Positions 12,111 to 23,775 of a stretch of DNA of 64,000 nucleotides are shown one piece after another. The position numbers were made by a program, and so were the translations under genes. Every line of letters starts with the position of its first letter. Position 1 is the first letter of the stretch. Source of the stretch: Eremophila alpestris peregrina (taxonomy: Eukaryota > Chordata > Aves > Passeriformes > Alaudidae); contig WMCF01000029.1 of NCBI GenBank assembly GCA_009792885.1, forward strand, positions 5,226,000 to 5,289,999, in the 5' to 3' direction. The notes under the pieces were generated by a model. That model saw only the letters and a list, made by a program, of their open reading frames with translations. It was not told the DNA's origin and did no database searches.

Positions 12111-14897
12111 GGGAAGCCCTAAGCTGCATGCTTTGCTACATGTTTTTTCTGTAAAACACAGTGCAGTAAAAAATTTCAACGGTTTCAGTCAAGTTCAACA
12201 AAATGTTACAGCTATGACATGAATGTCAGACCTCAAACCTGGTATTTAATCACTTAGTTCAAAAGTAGCATTTTTGCTGTGGTTTCTGTAGAGGAAGAAA
12301 CTGCAAGCACCTCACAGTCACAAAAAAAGTCCTTTTCAGCACAATCATCAATCTATTCCCACACCTTTGTATGGCTTCCTCTGCCAATGTCTGTTCAGAT
12401 ATGGAGTTGCAGATATTGCTTTTTATATAAATATAGCTCTGCACAAAGACCAGGGCCAAGTGCTACCCCTTGCTCACTGCCACTACTTACCCACAGAACT
12501 ACCAAGAAAGCAAAATTAAGTCTATCAAAAGTTAGCTGATGTAGAGGGACAGATATGACTAATTTAATGCTGGGAAAACAGCTGAGATATTTTGAATGAA
12601 TACTTGAATTTTACAGAAGAATGGTATATTTTACATAAATTAGCATCCCCAAGCCCATCCAAGCTTTGTACTTGACCAGGACAAGTAAATGGCAAATTAC
12701 AAAGCTTGTCATTAAAACATAGCATCTGATTTTGACAATAAGCTTTAAAATGGTGTTTGCAATAATGATTTCAAGGGGTGCTGTCTGTGGTGCTTTGACC
12801 ACAGCAGCCTCATGTTGCCAAGTCCACACGTGTGGATGGAAAATGAAAGGCTGGCAGTATCTGTGGGGCAGGCTCCTGACCTCTCTCCCTGGCTGAGAGC
12901 TCCTGGGCCCGGGAGCCTTTGCCCATGGCATTACTCTGTGTTTTCAAAAATTATTACAAAATAGTTGATATTTATAACTTGTAGCCACAGACAGATTTTT
13001 CAAGACACCCAATTTTAGCCAGCATGGCAACCATTTAATTTAATGCTGAGTGCTTTGAAAAAATATATCCTGAGAGTGTTGACTGTCCTTGAGTTTCTCT
13101 GATGCCAACAGAATCTGGAAGGATTTATAATCCTGTAGGAGGTGGCTAGCAAACTGAAGGATTTGACTCACAGGCCAAAGGAAAATAATTGGGCCTTGTT
13201 TCAGGCACTTCTAGAAATCTGCATCACTGGAAACATTTTTTTGGCCACCCTTATGATGGTACAGCACCACTGCCAATTTATACAAATACTTTTATCTCAG
13301 GCTTCAGCAGGAGGTTTTTGGCCTGGATATGACTGAGTTAGCTCTAAATTTTTCTCTTCCTGCATCAATGTTCTCAACCTCTGGTCATGTGCACTAGTCT
13401 CAGATTCACTTTCACCTCTTCTCAGTCCTTGTGAAAGTTTTCCTTTTGTAATGAAAGCTCAAGTGAATGCAAACTGTATTCAGACTTTGTACAAAACCTT
13501 TACATGGTCCTAGCTGAAAGCAGCATGCACAGAGTGAAGTACCAACACCTTCCTCCCCCAAAGTAGCAAACATATTTGCTCGATAGTGGACAGATGCTTT
13601 TGGGATTGCTGCTGTTCAAACTGTCTGTTGTAAGAGTTCCAGTACTGGGAAGCCTCAGGAGCTCCAATAATAATAATGCTCTTAAAGATCCAATTTTAAT
13701 TTGGATACAGTGAACCATCCACAAGTTCCAACCATCTCAGGCATTTTGATGTAATGTGTCGATATAGGATAAAAAAAAACCTAAGTGAAAGCTTGCCCTG
13801 AAACTTAGATATGGTTTTCACGTATCTGGCACATTTGTTTTATCTTCATTTTAGATTATATAGATTCTTTGTTTTATTGATACTAAATATTTGACTGATT
13901 TAATTTCTATTCATTATACCTAAACTGATTGCACCAGCAATTCATTTGGCCATAGTTTGAAAATAACACACAGCATCTCTTTTTACTGCACTTTACTCCA
14001 TATCAAGGTAAAGCAGATTTCCATAATCCAGGTTAATACTGAAGAGATCCCTCTTGTCCACTTTGAGTGGAAAACCAGCTTTCAGGCTGCTTATGGCATG
14101 ACAGTTCAGTTGCTACAGAAGCCTATTTCCCCTTCATCCCTGGCCCTTCCAGACAAATCAAACCTTACAAGACACTGAGCTCTCCCAACTCAGACCATGC
14201 CAGGCACTGCAAATATTTGGGACCCACAGAAAAGATTCCCAGCATCACAGTCAGGAGGGTGAGGGGGAATTTTCCCTTGCCCACAGCTGAAATTCCACGA
14301 CACCTCATTTTTGTGTGTGTTTTCTTGCATAGAAAACAAATCACTTTTTGGTTACCCCAAGCAGAGTTTTTTTGTTTTAACAAGCCACACTGTATATTGC
14401 TGTGAGGCTGAGGAAGACACCAGAGCTGCAACAGCTCAATACTGGGTGGTGAGAAGCAGAGAGTTAATCACTGCTGAACCAATATTTCAATACTATGTTA
14501 GTGGGCTTGGTGCTATTTTTAGCCCCTCTGCCAGCTGTATTCACTGCAGTTCCTGTGACTGTTTTTGACAGAAGAGGAACAGTATCTCTAGTTACCAAGC
14601 CGAATTCTTATTCTGGCAGTTTCATCCTCCCTGCTGAAAAAACTTGCATAATGTCTAAGGAATAAACGTGTTTGTGTTCCTGCTCCAGCAGCACACAGCA
14701 ATACTGCACGAGGTGGTGCTGCACCTTGCTCCCACAGGAGTGTGCTGCCAAAGGTGTGTGTGATCCCAGCAGGCACATCCAGCCATCCAGGTGGGGGTAC
14801 TGCCATGTCCTGCAGCATTTCTGTGCTCCAGAAGCCCTGCTGACCTGGGATGGCACTGCTGACACGTTCCAAGAAACATCCTGCCTCGTGTCCTCTG
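12111..14897. other. Spacer, nothing supported
   Basis: AT-rich in 12.1-14.5 kb, becoming less so after 14.6 kb. Minus-strand frames of 106 codons (12611-12931) and 120 codons (14608-14970) overlap open frames on the other strand and have no recognisable domain. The 14.65-15.05 kb stretch is richer in CAG, CTG and TGC words and poor in CpG. It could be decayed repeat sequence, but no ends or terminal repeats are visible. Confidence 0.45.
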
Positions 14898-14913
14898 CAT
14901 AATTTAAATTATG
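14898..14913. repeat. 16-bp perfect palindrome
   Basis: CATAATTTAAATTATG reads identically on both strands with no loop. It sits at the boundary between a GC-richer stretch and AT-rich DNA. A palindrome of this size in AT-rich DNA is not strong evidence of function, but it could bind a dimeric homeodomain-type factor. Confidence 0.85.
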
Positions 14914-15840
14914 GGCTCCTTGGGAAAGCAATCCCATCTCCTCATGCACTGGTTCCATTGCTGGACACACTGCCAGAGCCCAGAAAAGGACAATTCTTCC
15001 AGCTCTTTGCCTTCACTGAGTGCCCACTGCCTGAACAGGACATGGCAATTCTATCCTGTGTTTATGAGGGCTTTTGTTCCATCACACACAGACCTGAGCC
15101 TGCAAAATTAAATATACCCCTGATGTTTGAATTAACTGTTACATTAAAAGAGGAATCTTCCCATGTTTGTGGGGAGACATAGTAGATGTTCTATGGTATT
15201 TTAAGATAAAATTTTGAGCCCTCAATCTTAGACATTGTTGTTTTAATCAGCTGTACTGCAGTAGAGTAGATTATAGATTCGAGCATACCCTTGGCTCCAA
15301 TATAATCTCACTATCAAATTATTTTAAACACAAGGACCTTCAAATTTTGCTTTTAAATCAGATTATCCCCAAAACAGAAAAAACCCAATTGACTGTGGAG
15401 TGCTATCTTTCCCTTGCTTTCACCATTTCCCTTTCATGACACAATACAGGCATACAACAGAAGATGCTGTACATTCACTTCCTCCTTCCCTTTTAGTGCT
15501 AGAACCACTTTTGTCTGAAAGATCAGCCACCTAATGCTCTTTTTCTGCTCATAAGTATGTGTGGGTTTTTTCCCTGTGCTTTAAATGATATCAGTGAATG
15601 CTGTGTTCACAGGTACACTGAGTGTAAAGATATATATTTGAGGGTAAAATGCTCTGTAAATCTGCCAGTCATCTAAAAAAAGGAAAGGATTTAATTGTAT
15701 TTTAGCTGCAGAAGCATTTCATGAGCCTTAACTGTTAAAATAAAGAGGGAAACTTTCATTATCAGGTTCTGGGATTCAGCTGTGTATCTTTCCTTAATGC
15801 TAATAGGAGACTCTGCTGTTTCTGCTCACCTAACACTGAA
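14914..15840. other. Spacer, nothing supported
   Basis: Noncoding sequence. A 110-codon plus-strand frame (14850-15182) crosses the palindrome and shows no family features. No repeats were recognised. Confidence 0.45.
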
Positions 15841-16110
15841 AAATTACTCAATAAAAAATACTTGTCTGGTGCAATTACACCCTCATCTTTTAATTAGCAT
15901 TCTCTCTAGTAGTTAGGGTGGGCTTTAGAAGGCCAGTAAAGAGATATTTCTTGGCCGAACAAAGTCATCTTCTTACCAAGTAGATTGGCTTAGCTTCAGC
16001 CTCTCAATGAGCACGGGATCCCAAAAGCATTTCATCCTCATTACTGAATCACAATGCTGCTGCTGAAGTGTGAATGTGGATGCTTTGGTCTTCTGGGAAG
16101 GGAGAGCTTA
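15841..16110. promoter_or_regulatory. Candidate conserved noncoding element with TAATTA core
   Basis: About 270 bp of non-repetitive sequence with a homeodomain TAATTA core at 15891-15896, further ATTA words and isolated retained CpGs (near 15957 and 16015). No open frame or splice signals. The texture resembles vertebrate developmental enhancers; this is inference from motif content only. Confidence 0.3.
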
Positions 16111-16584
16111 ATATTGAATAAACAACTATCTGGGGAGAGGGAAAAGAGACTCAAAGAAGCTTCTGGGGCAGAAGAGGGCTGAAGCCAAATATTTTTATTG
16201 ATATAATTTTTCCTTTAAAATGAAATGAGCCACTTAAGTGTTTTCTTTGATTTGTATTTGGCTGGCTGAATCATTGCCAGAGAGAGGGAAATGCAATCCT
16301 GACTGCTGAAGTACACAGCACATATATGAGGAGTACCACAGTCCTTAAAAAGCACAATGAGCACAGAGCAGTGCCTGTGTGGATCCCTCTCTGACATGAA
16401 GCTCGAGTCATCCAACAAAACAGAGCCACGGTTATATTCACACTGTAGTTTTTTTCCCCCTCATACTTTCAAAAAATTCAGGCTGAGCAAACTTTTCTTT
16501 CATTTCCTGACATTTTAAACAGTACTTTGGCAAAAAAGCAGTCAGTGCTAAGCAGCAAGGACAGCATGATGGCAGCACAGAGGC
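16111..16584. other. Spacer before hairpin-rich patch
   Basis: Mixed-composition noncoding sequence. Minus-strand frames of 67 and 106 codons have no recognised content. Nothing else supported. Confidence 0.4.
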
Positions 16585-16707
16585 AGCTCCCTGGGGAGCT
16601 GGGTGAAGGCAGCAGAGCAGGCTTGGAGCCCAGGGACCAGTCCCTGGGGCTGCTCCAGGGCAAGGACAAGGACTTGTCCTCCTCAGTTCCCAGGTGAGTG
16701 ACTCACC
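16585..16707. repeat. Cluster of five short perfect inverted repeats
   Basis: Five short perfect hairpins fall within 123 bp. They are a 7-bp stem with 2-nt loop at 16585-16600, a 7-bp stem with 2-nt loop at 16631-16646, a 6-bp stem with 7-nt loop at 16642-16660 (overlapping the previous one, so mutually exclusive), an 8-bp stem with 2-nt loop at 16663-16680 and a 7-bp stem with 1-nt loop at 16693-16707. The patch is GC-rich and CpG-free. The last stem contains a consensus-like donor, CAG then GTGAGTG, from 16693, and a donor-like word on the other strand. A 106-codon minus-strand frame crosses the patch without recognised content. Confidence 0.7.
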
Positions 16708-18240
16708 CTGTTTACTCAGGACCTTTTCAGGAGAGGTTTCTATGATCTCACCCATCAAAACCTCTTTCTCTCATATAAATAATCATTAAACCAGGCAGAG
16801 GAATTCCTGTCCCCTCACCCAACTCAGGTCCTACTAATTGAGCTCCAAAAATTATTTTCTCCCCTTCTCTGGCCAGATACATTTTTTTACAAAACAGTGT
16901 CCAGACCATCAGTTTTGAAACACATGGGAGCACTTCCACCCTTTACAGTCTTTTTATTATTGAGGAAAAGTATTTATGAGCTGAAGGAGACACAGTATAT
17001 GTCTCAATTTACAATGCAGTTAGAAACACTTATAAAATTTTTAATCAATTAAAGACTGGCTGCTTTTTGTTTTATTTCCCACTTTTTTTTTTTAATTAAC
17101 AGCAAATAGTGTGGCAAGAAAGCAGAATATTTCAATAAATCTTGATGTAATGAAGAATTTTTAAAAGTCTTTGCTAGAAGATTTTCTGATTTTTCAATTA
17201 CAAACAAAGAAATATCTCCAAAATCAGATTTAACCAGAATTGCCATTTTACCACCTGCAATCTGCCCCTCAGGGCCTCGCTGTGAGTGAGAATCTCTTCC
17301 ACCAAGTGCCAAAATGGGTTGATGCTGGAAGAGCCAGGTGCTGGACCAGCCCAACAGCAGGCAATGGCAGAAATCCACACGGAGCTGGGTGGAAATGGCA
17401 AAGCTGGGTGGAAGTGGCTCCTATATTCTGGGTGGGGGCTTTTTGTTTTGTTTTGGGTTTTTTTTACCTGCTTTATTTTTTTAAGATCTGTAAACTAAAA
17501 GACTTGAGATGGGCCAAGCTGCCAGATACACTTGACATGAGAGGCCAGAAGCTGTGGCAGTAGCACAGGGGCCACTTCTTGAGTAATCAGCAGGTTCCAC
17601 CTTTGACAGTGGTGGTGCTTCTTCCTCTCCTGTGCCTGGGAGAATGCCCAGCTTGTGCAGGCCAAGGTGAGCTCTGCAGAGCTCCCACTATTTTTACAAG
17701 CTGTATGGGTTATAATAAGCATAAGTAAGCAGAATTGACATATTTTGGTTGCTTTTCATTTTATCTTTGGTCTATGTCAGAAGCCTGGGAGCAGGAAGAC
17801 CAAAAGATTAAAACAGAATATTCTGGAATTGTATCAAGGTGGAACAAAGAATCTGTGAATTATCAACTAAGACCTATTCTTGGAAATTCAGTATGCCAGC
17901 TCACCTCCCAAGCATGCTCAGATGAGATTTCTGTGATGAAAAACCAGAGCATCCTGATGCTACAGGAGACTCACTCACATCACCAATGCATTGTGGTCTT
18001 GACTCTGCATAAGCATATTAATAAACTGGGTCATTTTACAAATTACACTGCATTCCTGAATAGTGAAATAGAACGGCAGAAAAGCTCAAAATTCACAATA
18101 CATACAGCGAAATGCAAAATGCTTTGTTCAATTTGAGGTAGGTGATTTCACAGATTTTGGCTTTCCTTTTGTTGTACGTTTCTCTCAAAATCAGTATCTG
18201 GGAAAATGTGCATTAACAAGCATCTGTACAGTGGGAGGAT
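16708..18240. other. Spacer with a 133-codon chance frame
   Basis: Noncoding. The plus-strand frame at 17735-18136 (133 codons, starting at TTG) shows no domain, signal or repeat pattern, and its composition follows the AT-rich background. A donor-like GAG then GTAGGTGA lies just after its stop, near 18136. I do not call a gene. GC-richer short stretches near 17310-17410 carry G-rich words without CpG. Confidence 0.4.
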
Positions 18241-18560
18241 GACCACACAGTGATTTCAAAATCATGCTCTCATTACTGCTAAAAATACAGTTTGTTATCC
18301 CAAGAAGGGATGTAACACCTCTGTAATTAGGGACTGCTCTGGCCTCGGGGGAATCCTAATAAAGCAAATTTCATACATTGATGTGCTTCCCATTGCTTCA
18401 TTTCTTTGTTCTATCACCCTGTTGTTAATAACACCCTGCAGCAAAAAATGTTCATGAAGCCAAGAGCTGTCCAGATAAGAGAAAAGGTCATGATCCCCCT
18501 AGTGCGCGTTCATCAGTGAATGGACACCAATCTGAAAATAAGAGGATGCCTGTCAATATG
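18241..18560. promoter_or_regulatory. Candidate conserved noncoding element (first of three)
   Basis: About 320 bp of unique sequence with a TAATTA core at 18324-18329, further homeodomain-type words near 18426, and retained CpGs, including GTGCGCGTT near 18503. CpG survival in a depleted region argues for constraint or unmethylated status. No open frame of length and no splice sites. It is the first of three similar blocks between 18.2 and 21.1 kb. Confidence 0.4.
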
Positions 18561-18758
18561 GAATGGAAGGCAGCAGCATAACATCAAATTAAAGCCAACG
18601 AATGCTCATACAGTTGTACTGGGCTCCAACCTTAACCAAAAATCAATAGTCAACAAAGTATTACAATATGAAGTGACTGAATCACTGGGGAAGGAGGTAG
18701 CAGAGGGAGGAAGTGCAGGAAAGCTTTGCAAACACTATTATATAAACATATGCACACG
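18561..18758. other. Spacer
   Basis: Short noncoding stretch. A 92-codon frame (18520-18798) runs through it into the GAT repeat and has no recognised content. Confidence 0.4.
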
Positions 18759-18783
18759 GATGATGGGGATGATGATGATGATG
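18759..18783. repeat. Short interrupted (GAT)n repeat
   Basis: Eight trinucleotide units of GAT with the third replaced by GGG, plus a trailing G. A minor microsatellite; in one frame it reads as a methionine run. Confidence 0.9.
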
Positions 18784-19316
18784 TTCTGTTGCCTCTAAAT
18801 TTCAGCAGGAAGTGGAGCCTCAGTTACCAGGGGTAGGAAACACAGCACAAGATTCTAGTCATGCCAGTATTGTTAATGCAGCAGGTATACCTTCTGCAAG
18901 GTCCTGAAACCCATGAAATGTGCTACACACAGCTTCCAAGTTTGATCACAGCCCCAAATACTGAGGGTTACTGCTGAACATCATTCATGTATATTTTATG
19001 GCAATTTCTTTGAATGATCACATAGCAGCAAAAATTCCAAGGGCAAGCAATGTCAGGAGGCATTATGGGAAACAGGGATTTTTGCCAAGGAATGGCTGCA
19101 ATAAAAATATTGTTTTGCCTCTGACTTATTTTGGTAAGTTATGTTTCTGAGGAAAAATGCTATGAAACTACTAACAAATAAGGCACCACCAGTATTCCAA
19201 AGAGTTTGCCTTAAAACTCCCTCCATTTATCAGTAAATTTGTGAACCACAGTCAAACTGTAAATTTATATCTTCAAATGTTACTTTTTGCTAAGATATTC
19301 TGTGTTTTCATTTTAG
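18784..19316. other. AT-rich spacer
   Basis: Noncoding. Ends in a good pyrimidine tract and AG (19299-19316) on the plus strand. Confidence 0.4.
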
Positions 19317-19557
19317 GCCATTGATAGCTTACTTTAAAAGCACTCACAAACAGTTAGGGAACATCCAAAATCTTCAGCAGAATTTGTTTCAGCTTCCAGA
19401 GACCATGGGGAGGACTCCATCTCTAACTACAGGCAAAACTCAGTTTAAAAACTCTTTATTTCTCCCTATCACTTTCAAACAAGAAGAATTCCAAGAAAGA
19501 AAAAAGCTAAAGAAATTCAAAACATATTGCAATCTATACAGCAGACTTGTTTAATAA
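19317..19557 (+). other. Weak terminal-exon-like open block
   Basis: After a splice-acceptor-like TGTTTTCATTTTAG ending at 19316, a frame stays open to a TAA near 19555. The predicted peptide is Lys-, Gln- and Asn-rich, as AT-rich translated noise tends to be, and matches no family I know. There is no donor; if real it would be a last exon. An AT-rich 3' stretch follows, without a clear AATAAA close by. Confidence 0.1.
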
Positions 19558-19599
19558 TTATTTTTTTTTCCTGAGCAGCTGAGAAGGAAGAGGGAATTT

Positions 19600-20010
19600 C
19601 CTAATTGCACATTATTTTGTGGTGAAACAAATAATTTTAGCAGTAAGATGGCCCTCTGGTTTGGAGCCCCTCGTTTCACTCCACTAAATGTACAAGATTA
19701 ATTTTGCTGCCTCAAGGCCACCCTGCACATAATTAGGCCTGATGCTGGAAAATGACCTTAATTTTATCCATCAGTTTTGCACCCAGAGTAAGTGCAGGAG
19801 CACTTTATAGCCCTTAGACATCTGATGACCAGATTAAACATGCAAATCAGATAGCTGGACATCTAAGCATGAATAAATTAATCATCCCTAACTTGAATCT
19901 ATAAACCTGCACAAATAATTAATTTTAAAGTTTGTTATTATTTCTAATGATAAAATGCATCAACAAATGCTTCTGGGCTCTTCTAAAATTTCCAGAAAGT
20001 ATATTTATAG
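19600..20010. promoter_or_regulatory. Candidate enhancer with POU octamer and TAATTA cores (second of three)
   Basis: About 410 bp dense in homeodomain words: TAATTA at 19740-19745 and 19916-19921 and many TTAAT or ATTAA words. An exact POU octamer ATGCAAAT lies at 19840-19847. The sequence is unique and not simple-repeat, unlike ordinary AT-rich spacer. Clusters of POU and homeodomain sites are characteristic of vertebrate neural and developmental enhancers; assigning this role here is inference. No coding potential: stops are frequent in all frames. Confidence 0.42.
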
Positions 20011-20690
20011 TTTATCAAAGAAACAAGGCAACTTGAGACTTCTCTGGGTTTTTCAGGATGAGTTGCTAAAAAAAGAACCCTTATTACAGGCATTAATTGG
20101 GATAGAGTCCAGTTGTTCTAGGCACTGCACATGGAATGGTCACCTAGAGATTAGGAAATAAAGACCTTGGCAAATAAATGACAGGAGAAAGGGAAATTGC
20201 AAGGGAGACATCCCCAAAAGAAAAGACTGTTTGCAAAGAAGTTCAGATCAACTGAATTTAGTTATTACAGTTATTTCTATCCCTCCCCTTAGAAAATGCC
20301 TCATATTATGTATTTTATCAAGGCAACGATTAAGAGTTCATATTTACTCCTTTGCTTAATTGCAAAGTGCAATAAAGAAAATAGAAGTCAGTCGTTTGAA
20401 GAAGAGCTTGGATATGAACTTTGTGATCTGGGCCTCCACATTTGCTCAGTGCATTACACAAGAACTTTGTTGTAGCTTCTTCTTATTACTCAAGCCTTAA
20501 ATGTTCAATACAATTATGGTCTGCAACCTACAATGCAGTGTCAGTTCCAGTAACCCAGGGACCCTCATCAACTAATTTTTGTTTGGTTTGTTTCTTCTGG
20601 AAACCTTGGGCTCCTCATTTTCAGGGAAAACTCTACCTGGACCAGAGGGTGTCTCAGCAGCTGCACCATAAGCAAATCTTCAGGTTTACT
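20011..20690. other. Spacer between candidate enhancers
   Basis: Noncoding sequence with frames of 68 and 92 codons lacking recognised features. No repeats. Confidence 0.4.
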
Positions 20691-21045
20691 GCCCTGTTAA
20701 TTAGGGTCACTGCCCACTAATAATTTACCCAATAATAGGATATTTTTTTAATCAGCCAGTCATTGCATTTATTATTTCCTTTGGCTGAAACTGTAATAAA
20801 CAATATGAAATACTTTAATTTATGATACTTTTACCCATCATAAAAGCATTTAACCTGGCCTTAAATTTTCTTTAATGGTAGCTTTCATTTCTAACATTTT
20901 AGATCTTTTAAGGCTATAATACATGTTCTGGTAGGTGGCCTTCACTGCCATTTAGTGTATTAGCCTTACTAGCCAAATTCACTCCTGAATAGATGCTCAT
21001 TTAATTTGCTTGCTAATTAGGATTATAGCAGAGAACTGCCCTGTT
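20691..21045. promoter_or_regulatory. Candidate enhancer with TAATTA and forkhead motifs (third of three)
   Basis: About 355 bp of AT-rich but non-repetitive sequence with TAATTA at 20698-20703 and 21014-21019 near its two ends, each inside a TAATTAGG context. A forkhead-type ATAAACAA lies at 20796-20803, along with several other ATTA words. There is no coding potential. The similar TAATTAGG context at both ends, and also in the first block, is notable. The regulatory role is inferred from motif content only. Confidence 0.42.
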
Positions 21046-23650
21046 CCTCGGCATCACTGCTGCACTCTGTGTTATTGTAGTAGGGCAGGATACACACTGC
21101 CTACAGAAGATGCTGCAGATCAAACAGATCATTCTGAAATCCTGCAGTCACTAGTCCAGAAAAGAGAGAGGATTGCAGCCATGGGAGCCATTCAGCAACC
21201 TGGCTCCACTCGGTGCCCAGTCACCTGGAGATGGCAGCAGCATTTGCAGGGCTGATCCTCATGAACCTCTAGGAAAGATCCTGAAATCTCAATTGAGAGC
21301 TCCAGGAAACTCTGCCCTGAATAAAACAGATGAGCTCAATGCTGATATTTTTCCTATTTTCATGCTGTTTGAGGAAAGGTCAGCATTAACCTAGTGAAGA
21401 TGATCAGGGAAAGGGGAGGAGGAAGAGCTGGAGTATTGTGCCACTTTAATGAAGGGTGCTGCAAAAAATGCTTAGAAGTGAGAAGAGGTGCTTGCACTTC
21501 TCAAAAGAAGCAAACCTCTAAAAGTGGACACAGATTAGAGAAATAAATGCCAGGAGTAACTAAAGGTTTCTTGAAGTGTAACAACTAAGCAATGGTGTAT
21601 GCAAAATACAGTGCCAGCAGCTCCTCCTGGCAAACAGAGATAGGCAGAAAACCAGAGTAATGCTCCTTTCATGAGGGAGAAGTATTAACCATGAAGATGT
21701 TTTTCCACACCAGTGGGACTGAATGCATTAGGATTAGGAGCAGAGATGGGCAAAGCAAATCCTGAGAGGTAAGGAGCTTGTCAGCATGATCCTGATGTCA
21801 CAAGTCATGCTGATGCCCAGGTAGTAATAGCGCTATTTTTGTAGCTGTTATTTGTATTAAAGTAGCTGAGATTAGGATCTTTTTGTGTTAAGCCTTTAAG
21901 CAAGGGAAAGTCTAACCTCCAAAGAGAATGTAGTCACCAATAATATGACAAGCAAAATCTGGGAAGAAGGCACCATTATTATTCCCATTTTATAGCTGGA
22001 GAACTGAAACACTGAGATTAAATGATTTGTCACAAAATCCCCCCAACCCAAAACAAAGCAAACCAACAGAAGTCAACACTTCATCACAGCTGTGACATGG
22101 AGCCACATCTGATTCTGCAGTTTCTGCTTTAGCCACCAGACCAGCCCTCCCCCCTATAGAAATGGTAATAGGAGCTGAATAACATACTAACAAAAACATA
22201 CTACTCACCCTAACAATCTCACACCACTTTATGCAGTAACTGAGCCTAACAATGATTTTAAAGAACAGTTAAGTATCCTATTCAGTGATCTGAACAGGCA
22301 GGTTATGCCTTCCCTTGTTCCAGTACTGCACATCATATCAAGAATTTAAAGTTAGCATGCTGGCATTGAAAGTATCATCCTAAATCACACTCAGGATGAA
22401 GGGGAGGATAAAAAGTGTAACTTATAAATGAATGGCTGTAACAATATTAAGTGCACTGTCACACTGCTGCTTGTGAAGTAGAGCCACAATATACACCTTG
22501 ACTCAGATTCCTGCTAGAAATAGAGGAATACTGCAAAAGATTGCCTAAAACATCTACCACATCAGGAGAAGAATGAGAAAGCACAGGGACCCTTCAGAGC
22601 TGAGGGTCTTGTAGCCCTTGATACCCCTCAGGAAGCAGCCCTTGCTGTGCCCCCTGCAATGGGGAGAGCTGCAAGGCTGTAACTCAGCTGTCAAAGGCAG
22701 GGGCTGGGATTGCATATCAACAGGACTTCTGTTCATTAGATGAGGGTAGGCTTCTTGTGATAACTCAAATTGCAGCTGAAGTTTTGGATTTCTTTGTATG
22801 AGCAATACAGGGTTAATATCCTGTGTGAGGAAAAGTAATATTTCCTTCATTAGAACAGTCTTTTGATGTAGAGTCAAACCTGTGGGGCTAACAGCAGGCT
22901 CTGGGGGAGCAGAACACCCTGAACCATGGGTACAATTTCAACAGCAGCTCAGCTCCAAGTGCCCATGTGGTGGCCTGATGAGCTACAGCAGCAAGACCTT
23001 CCATGGGCTGACATTGGTGGAGCCTGTGAATTCAGAGCTGCAGAAATACTATTATTCAGCAGCTGGGTTGCTGAGTACCACAAGGGACAACAACGCAGTG
23101 TATTACCTCAGGAATAATGGAAACTGCTGTGAACTAAAGGTCCTTCTGCATTTATGAGAGAAACATACACAAAGGGTCCCTGTATATGTGCTGTAACAGG
23201 CCAACAATGCTGAGCACAAGAAAACAGTTAAATGAAACTCAAAAAATGGAATAGAAGGTCCCATAATTACACCAGATACTCCACAATTCTGAGAAAAAGG
23301 TTTATTGCCATAACATTGAAGAAGCAGCTGAGGCTATTCTCCAACAAAACTCATATTTATATTTTGGCCTAAAAGAGAAAAATTGAATGTTTGCTCAAAC
23401 AGATTGTTACTTCTGGAGATGTTAAATAGGAAATTTGATACTATAACAAATATGCGAGTTCTTAAGATAATAATTCTGTTTGAATGTTTGGTACGCCCAT
23501 AATTAGCCAAAGACATGCTTTATGAAGAGTTATGACAGTGCCTCCCTACGTGTGTTACTCAGACCTAGACTGTCACCATCTGTGCATTGTGAAGACAGCA
23601 AGAACTCATTTCATAATGAGCATTGGTGGGAGCTCTGTACCACATAAGCA
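21046..23650. other. Spacer, nothing supported
   Basis: Noncoding. Frames of 107 codons (22554-22877, minus) and 91 codons (22882-23157, plus) lie back to back but have no recognisable content and no splice sites in register. The 22.6-23.1 kb stretch is somewhat richer in CAG and CTG words and could be decayed repeat sequence. Confidence 0.45.
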
Positions 23651-23775
23651 CAGTGTTCTACATAACTACAACGTGGCTCGATAACGAGCTTAGCATGTTT
23701 AGGCATAATTGGTTGGAGAAATCAATCCTCTTCTGTGGTGTAATTGTTGTGCATGCACGTGAGAAACAGGACTGG
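23651..23775. promoter_or_regulatory. Short candidate conserved noncoding block with small hairpin
   Basis: About 125 bp retaining five CpGs in a CpG-poor region (near 23671, 23679, 23685 and 23758). It includes a small hairpin with 5-bp stems GCTCG and CGAGC around a 4-nt loop (23676-23689). I checked for a tRNA or microRNA-like fold and see neither. Constraint is inferred from CpG retention. Confidence 0.25.

Noticed and set aside
17735..18136. 133-codon plus-strand frame followed by a donor-like site
   Set aside because: It starts at a TTG, has no motif, and the stop precedes the donor, so the donor does not support coding.
23651..23775. tRNA or microRNA gene around the GCTCG/CGAGC hairpin
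   Set aside because: No cloverleaf, no A/B-box pair, and the stem is only 5 bp. No known microRNA seed was recognised.
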